A DNA stretch of 8,746 nucleotides from assembly GCA_964580575.1 (NCBI GenBank), contig CAZOLJ010000125.1:1-8746 (forward strand). Reading direction: 5' to 3'. This document shows, piece by piece, positions 6,366 to 8,746 of this stretch (its first letter is position 1; each line of letters begins with the position of its first letter). The notes beneath the pieces are model-generated. The model saw only the letters and a program-made list of their open reading frames with translations. It was not told the origin of the DNA and made no database searches. The translations under genes were made by a program, and so were the position numbers. The DNA is from CAVPDE01 sp964580575. GTDB lineage: Bacteria > Desulfobacterota > DSM-4660 > Desulfatiglandales > HGW-15.

Positions 6366-6950
6366 ATGGATACTCTGGAACTTGCTGAACAAGCAAAGAA
6401 GCGAAACATCATCGATATGGCTGTTGGCTTTGCCGGCATGATGCCATTGTTTCAGGAACGTTCAGCTGATCTCATCAAAGAGAAACTGACAGAAACCTTT
6501 GAAGGGCTTGAGCGAATCGGTTTAGATGAAGAGTTCAATAAGATGCACAGAGCCTTCTGTGAATGGTTCGTCAAAACAATCAAGTTGGCGAAGACTGAGG
6601 AACCTTCATCCTACGGTCATGCTGCAAAGGTGCTCGATTTAGCTCTCAAGCTCTACGTTTACTACTGCAAAATGCCGAGTCCTGAGAAGGCGGAGTCGCT
6701 AACGCCAAGGTTAAATGGGGTCATTGACACGCCAATCCTTCGCCATCTGTTCACGAGAGTGCAGGACATTTACGGGAAGCCGTCTCCACCCCATTATTTA
6801 TGGACGATCAAGATGATAAACGAGAATGATTATGATTTGTTGCAGAAAGCGCTTCGGCAAGAAATCAGAGACTCCTTTGATGATAGGATATCACCCGTTC
6901 AATATGATGACATTATGGGGCCACGCCTGAATCAGCGAAGAAAGGCATGA
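6366..6950 (+). CDS. Conserved-looking helical protein of unknown function
   Basis: This is a complete 194-residue gene that I do not recognise. AGGTG at 6356-6360, 5 bases before the ATG, gives a usable ribosome binding site. The product looks soluble: no signal peptide or membrane segment is visible apart from a short hydrophobic patch near 17-30 (DMAVGFAGMMPLF). The sequence is rich in E, K, L and A with heptad-like spacing, so it should be mostly alpha-helical. Distinct blocks are MHRAFCEWFVKTIKLAK (about 59-75), a YGHAAKVLDLALKLYVYYC helix (about 83-101), and DTPILRHLFTRVQDIYGKP (about 121-139). Three cysteines are visible but in no metal-binding pattern. It is separated by about 130 bases from the radical SAM gene and may have its own transcript. 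Codon use is more A+T rich than in that gene. It could be part of a small accessory locus, but no partner is evident. Confidence 0.78.
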   Translation: MDTLELAEQAKKRNIIDMAVGFAGMMPLFQERSADLIKEKLTETFEGLERIGLDEEFNKMHRAFCEWFVKTIKLAKTEEPSSYGHAAKVLDLALKLYVYYCKMPSPEKAESLTPRLNGVIDTPILRHLFTRVQDIYGKPSPPHYLWTIKMINENDYDLLQKALRQEIRDSFDDRISPVQYDDIMGPRLNQRRKA

Positions 6951-7044
6951 CAGAGCGTAAGCTCCATCACCTGGTTGCCTTTCGAATCTTATAGTAATTA
7001 CCCGTCAGAAGATTGTCGGCATATCCTTTAAAGAGAACCTAAAA

Positions 7045-7269
7045 TTGAAAATCAACCTGGACCGCCTTTTTAAGAGTCTCGTCTCCACAATGAGAGAGCC
7101 TCCGGCAGGACGGTGGTTGGACAAGGAACTCACGAAGGAATTTCTCGCCATGACCGATTTTGAGCACAAGAAGGTGAGGGATCTCCATCTCTGCATACGC
7201 CCTCTGGAAGGGGAGATCATGGAGGTGGCCTTCAGATCTCGGGCGGGTCATGAAATATGCCCGAGGTGA
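7045..7269 (+). pseudogene. Remnant gene, N-terminal piece (unknown family)
   Basis: The frame reads protein-like from about 6994 (VITRQKIVGISFKENLKLK) through KINLDRLFKSLV, REPPAGRWLDKELTKEF and KVRDLHLCIRPLEGEIMEV, then degrades into AFRSRAGHEICPR and stops. The only available start is TTG at 7045 with no clear ribosome binding site. The plausible upstream residues have no ATG, GTG or TTG before the TAA at 6958-6960. This looks like the 5' part of a gene whose start is lost and whose frame is broken near 7230-7245, where the downstream piece takes over. I do not recognise the family. An alternative is a genuine short protein from TTG, which I consider less likely. Confidence 0.45.
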
Positions 7270-7501
7270 AGAAACAGTCGATCTCCAAGGCATAGATGTT
7301 TTTCAGTTTAGGACAGTCAAAGTGGCTAAACTGACGCTGGAGTGTCTAGCCTGTGGAAAGACCTTTGGAGCTGGAAGGAAGCAAATGAGGATTCCAGTAG
7401 ACTTCATTCTGGAGAGTCTAGATTATAGAATACATTCTCCAAAGAATAGGCATGAAATGATATACGTGAACCCTTCAGGTGGTGTTTGGTTTTCTGATTA
7501 A
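7250..7501 (+). pseudogene. Remnant gene, C-terminal piece (unknown family)
   Basis: This 83-codon frame begins MKYARGEETVDLQGIDVFQF and ends MIYVNPSGGVWFSD. It contains one CLACGKTF element (a single CxxC) at about residues 34-41, which could be half of a zinc site. No ribosome binding site precedes the ATG, and the frame is protein-like slightly upstream of it (SDLGRV before MKYARG). It therefore looks like a continuation of the piece at 7045-7269 after a frameshift or an internal deletion. The two pieces overlap by 20 bases. Nothing here lets me name a function. Confidence 0.45.
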
Positions 7502-7591
7502 ATGCGATTCCTAAACCTTCGTTGGTAACTGAATCGAGGACGCCATGATGCGTGGTCAGCGCGAAAAAAAGATGAAATAGAAAAACCCGGA

Positions 7592-7872
7592 TTAGGTGGC
7601 TTCATGTCGACCCCCGAATACTCCGTGGACTTCCCCGTCAGAGCCAAAAAACGAAATGCGGCCTAAAGGGTACGCCTGCTGTTTTCGCTCCAAAAGGGCA
7701 TCTCTGAGAAAAGATGACTCCTCGGTTCCCTTCCGGCTCACGTCGGACAATAGCAACCCACGGGCGTCTCCATTCAGCACATTCGACAGGTCCCCAATAT
7801 GATGCATTCGATTGGTCCTGGAATGCAATGGCAAATCCCATATATTCCAGTCCAGTAAAAACGAGTTCTCAT
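7592..7872 (-). pseudogene. Probable frameshifted small gene downstream of the kinase-like gene
   Basis: On the minus strand an ATG at 7872-7870 lies 26 bases past the kinase stop, with GAGG (7886-7883) 10 bases before it. The frame from that ATG soon becomes implausible, but a second frame reads ELVFTGLEYMGFAIAFQDQ from about 7868, and a third reads NRMHHIGDLSNVLNGDARG, LLLSDVSRKGTEESSFLRD and ALLERKQQAYPLGRISFFG to a TAA at 7592. Joined, they give one smooth protein of about 94 residues ending GGRHEAT. Two indels would be needed, near 7868 and near 7815-7825. The last frame alone is open for 80 codons from a TTG at 7834 with no ribosome binding site. I do not recognise the family. The rest of 7502-7898 shows nothing else I can support. 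Confidence 0.42.
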
Positions 7873-7898
7873 CACCTTATCACCTCGCTCTACCGAAA

Positions 7899-8660
7899 TC
7901 AGCGCGCGCCCGTTTCCGGAAGACCAAACTTCTCCCTAAAGGCACTAAGGATGATCTCCGCAACCGACCGGGGCTCTCTGATGTAATCGGAGTTGATGAC
8001 CAGATCAAATTCATAGGGGGAGGCATCCTTTTTCTCATAGACCTCCTTGAAAAAGGCCGCTTGTTGCTGGTCCAGTTCCCTGATTTGCGTGGCAGCCTCT
8101 TCCTTGGAGATATTCATGAGGGAAACAAGTCTCTGGGCCCGGAATTGGACTGAGGAAATGATTCTGACAGCGAGAAGCTTTTCACGAGACAGAAGGAGAT
8201 GGACCCCTCTTCCTACAAAAATAGTAGGCCCCAAAGCTGCGATGGCATACACAGAGCTGAAAAGCTGCTTCGTATAATCGCTTTGGATGAAGGCCTTTTC
8301 ACCGAAGGCGAGGGTGACCAACTCGGTTATTTTCCCTGGATAGCGTTCATCGAAGATAGCGACCGTCTTTTCGCTCAAACTCGCATGGGTAGCTATGTGC
8401 TGCAGAATCTGCTGGTCAACTACACGGTATCCGATTTTCTCGGCCACGATATCGGCGATCTCCACCGCCCCAACCGCCAGCTTGCGGGAGATACAGATTG
8501 TGGGAGGGAACTCTACGAGATCTTGTTCTTTTTCCCCTTTTTCAATACGCTTCTCATCCCATTCACGGACATAGCTGCTTGCCATCTCAGGCGCACTCCG
8601 CCTATGCTTAGGATACGTCGTCCCAGGAACGTACTTTGAATCGCTTGTATGTGCAGCCAT
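7899..8660 (-). CDS. Cytidylate kinase-like family protein
   Basis: This is a 253-residue soluble protein of the cytidylate-kinase-like P-loop family (Cytidylate_kin2 type). Members resemble CMP kinase but their substrates are mostly unproven. The core begins around residue 53: PTICISRKLAVGAVEIADIV is the modified P-loop region, then AEKIGYRVVDQQILQHIA. The mid-domain signature IFVGRGVHLLL is at about 147-157, an arginine-rich lid VQFRAQRLVSLMNIS at about 171-185, and YEFDLVINSDY at about 216-226. The usual G-S-G-G-R-E of the P-loop in relatives is replaced by LAVGAVE, so nucleotide binding may be altered. The first 50 residues are a charged extension (REWDEKRIEKGEKEQ) outside the family core. 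The ATG at 8660 is supported by AAAGGAGG at 8672-8665. It follows an upstream minus-strand gene by 35 bases and is followed by a small broken gene, suggesting an operon. Confidence 0.88.
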   Translation of the reverse strand: MAAHTSDSKYVPGTTYPKHRRSAPEMASSYVREWDEKRIEKGEKEQDLVEFPPTICISRKLAVGAVEIADIVAEKIGYRVVDQQILQHIATHASLSEKTVAIFDERYPGKITELVTLAFGEKAFIQSDYTKQLFSSVYAIAALGPTIFVGRGVHLLLSREKLLAVRIISSVQFRAQRLVSLMNISKEEAATQIRELDQQQAAFFKEVYEKKDASPYEFDLVINSDYIREPRSVAEIILSAFREKFGLPETGAR

Positions 8661-8664
8661 GGGG

Positions 8665-8672
8665 CCTCCTTT
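8665..8672 (-). promoter_or_regulatory. Ribosome binding site of the kinase-like gene
   Basis: On the minus strand AAAGGAGG lies 4 bases before the ATG at 8660. It supports that start and hence the unusual N-terminal extension. Confidence 0.8.
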
Positions 8673-8695
8673 CCCTGAAGGTTTTAGTCAGGACC

Positions 8696-8746
8696 CTACA
8701 TGCCCCTCATCATGGTCATCGCACTCAGGCCAAAAATACCAAAAAC
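8696..8746 (-). CDS. C-terminal end of an upstream gene, probably a membrane protein (partial)
   Basis: Reading in from the right edge on the minus strand, an uninterrupted frame encodes VFGIFGLSAMTMMRGM followed by TAG. The hydrophobic run ending in a short basic cap looks like the last transmembrane helix of an integral membrane protein such as a permease. It ends 35 bases before the kinase-like ATG, consistent with an operon. Only 16 codons are visible, so the family cannot be named and chance cannot be excluded. Confidence 0.45.
   Translation of the reverse strand, partial: VFGIFGLSAMTMMRGM

Noticed and set aside
7529..7575. ACGC/GCGT hairpin near an A run as a terminator between converging genes
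   Set aside because: The stem is four base pairs and the A run is about 18 bases away from it, not adjacent; too weak to support.
8199..8639. Plus-strand open frame of 146 codons
   Set aside because: It is antisense to the kinase-like gene, which has a strong ribosome binding site and recognisable family motifs.

Overview
The window is a bacterial chromosomal segment with compact gene spacing and AGGAGG-type ribosome binding sites. The style of GroES/GroEL, the two-domain PEP synthase, a B12-binding radical SAM protein and a cytidylate-kinase-like protein all fit a Deltaproteobacteria/Desulfobacterota-type organism. That placement rests on family resemblance read by eye, not on a search.

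Layout. Positions 4-1936 (+) hold the groES-groEL chaperonin operon, complete apart from its promoter, which lies off the left edge. Positions 1976-4474 (+) hold a phosphoenolpyruvate synthase gene (ppsA). It is full length in content but broken into three frames: one extra base in a C run near 2015-2018, and two extra bases in the TATATA run at 3251-3256. Positions 4530-4781 (+) encode a small three-helix membrane protein of the GlsB/YeaQ/YmgE (transglycosylase-associated) family. Positions 4862-6238 (+) encode a B12-binding-domain radical SAM protein. Positions 6366-6950 (+) encode a 194-residue helical protein I do not recognise. From about 6961 to 7501 (+) lies a remnant gene in two frames with no good start. 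From 7872 down to 7592 (-) lies a probable frameshifted small gene. Positions 8660-7899 (-) encode a cytidylate-kinase-like protein. Positions 8746-8696 (-) carry the last 16 codons of an upstream gene ending in a hydrophobic tail.

How the genes relate. groES and groEL form one functional unit. ppsA follows groEL by 39 bases on the same strand, so read-through is possible, but the metabolic role (pyruvate to PEP, gluconeogenic) is unrelated to folding. The membrane protein and the radical SAM gene look more G+C rich at third codon positions than what flanks them and may have a separate history. The minus-strand block (hydrophobic-tailed protein, kinase-like protein, small broken gene) reads as a co-directional operon converging on the plus-strand genes.

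The main unusual theme is the number of broken reading frames: two in ppsA, at least one in 6961-7501, two in 7592-7872, and possibly one at the end of the radical SAM gene. Either this locus is decaying or the assembly carries indel errors in short repeats. I see no mobile element, CRISPR array, tRNA or rRNA, and no clearly novel multi-gene system. The best candidates for new biology are the unrecognised 194-residue protein, the altered radical SAM protein and the small minus-strand gene.
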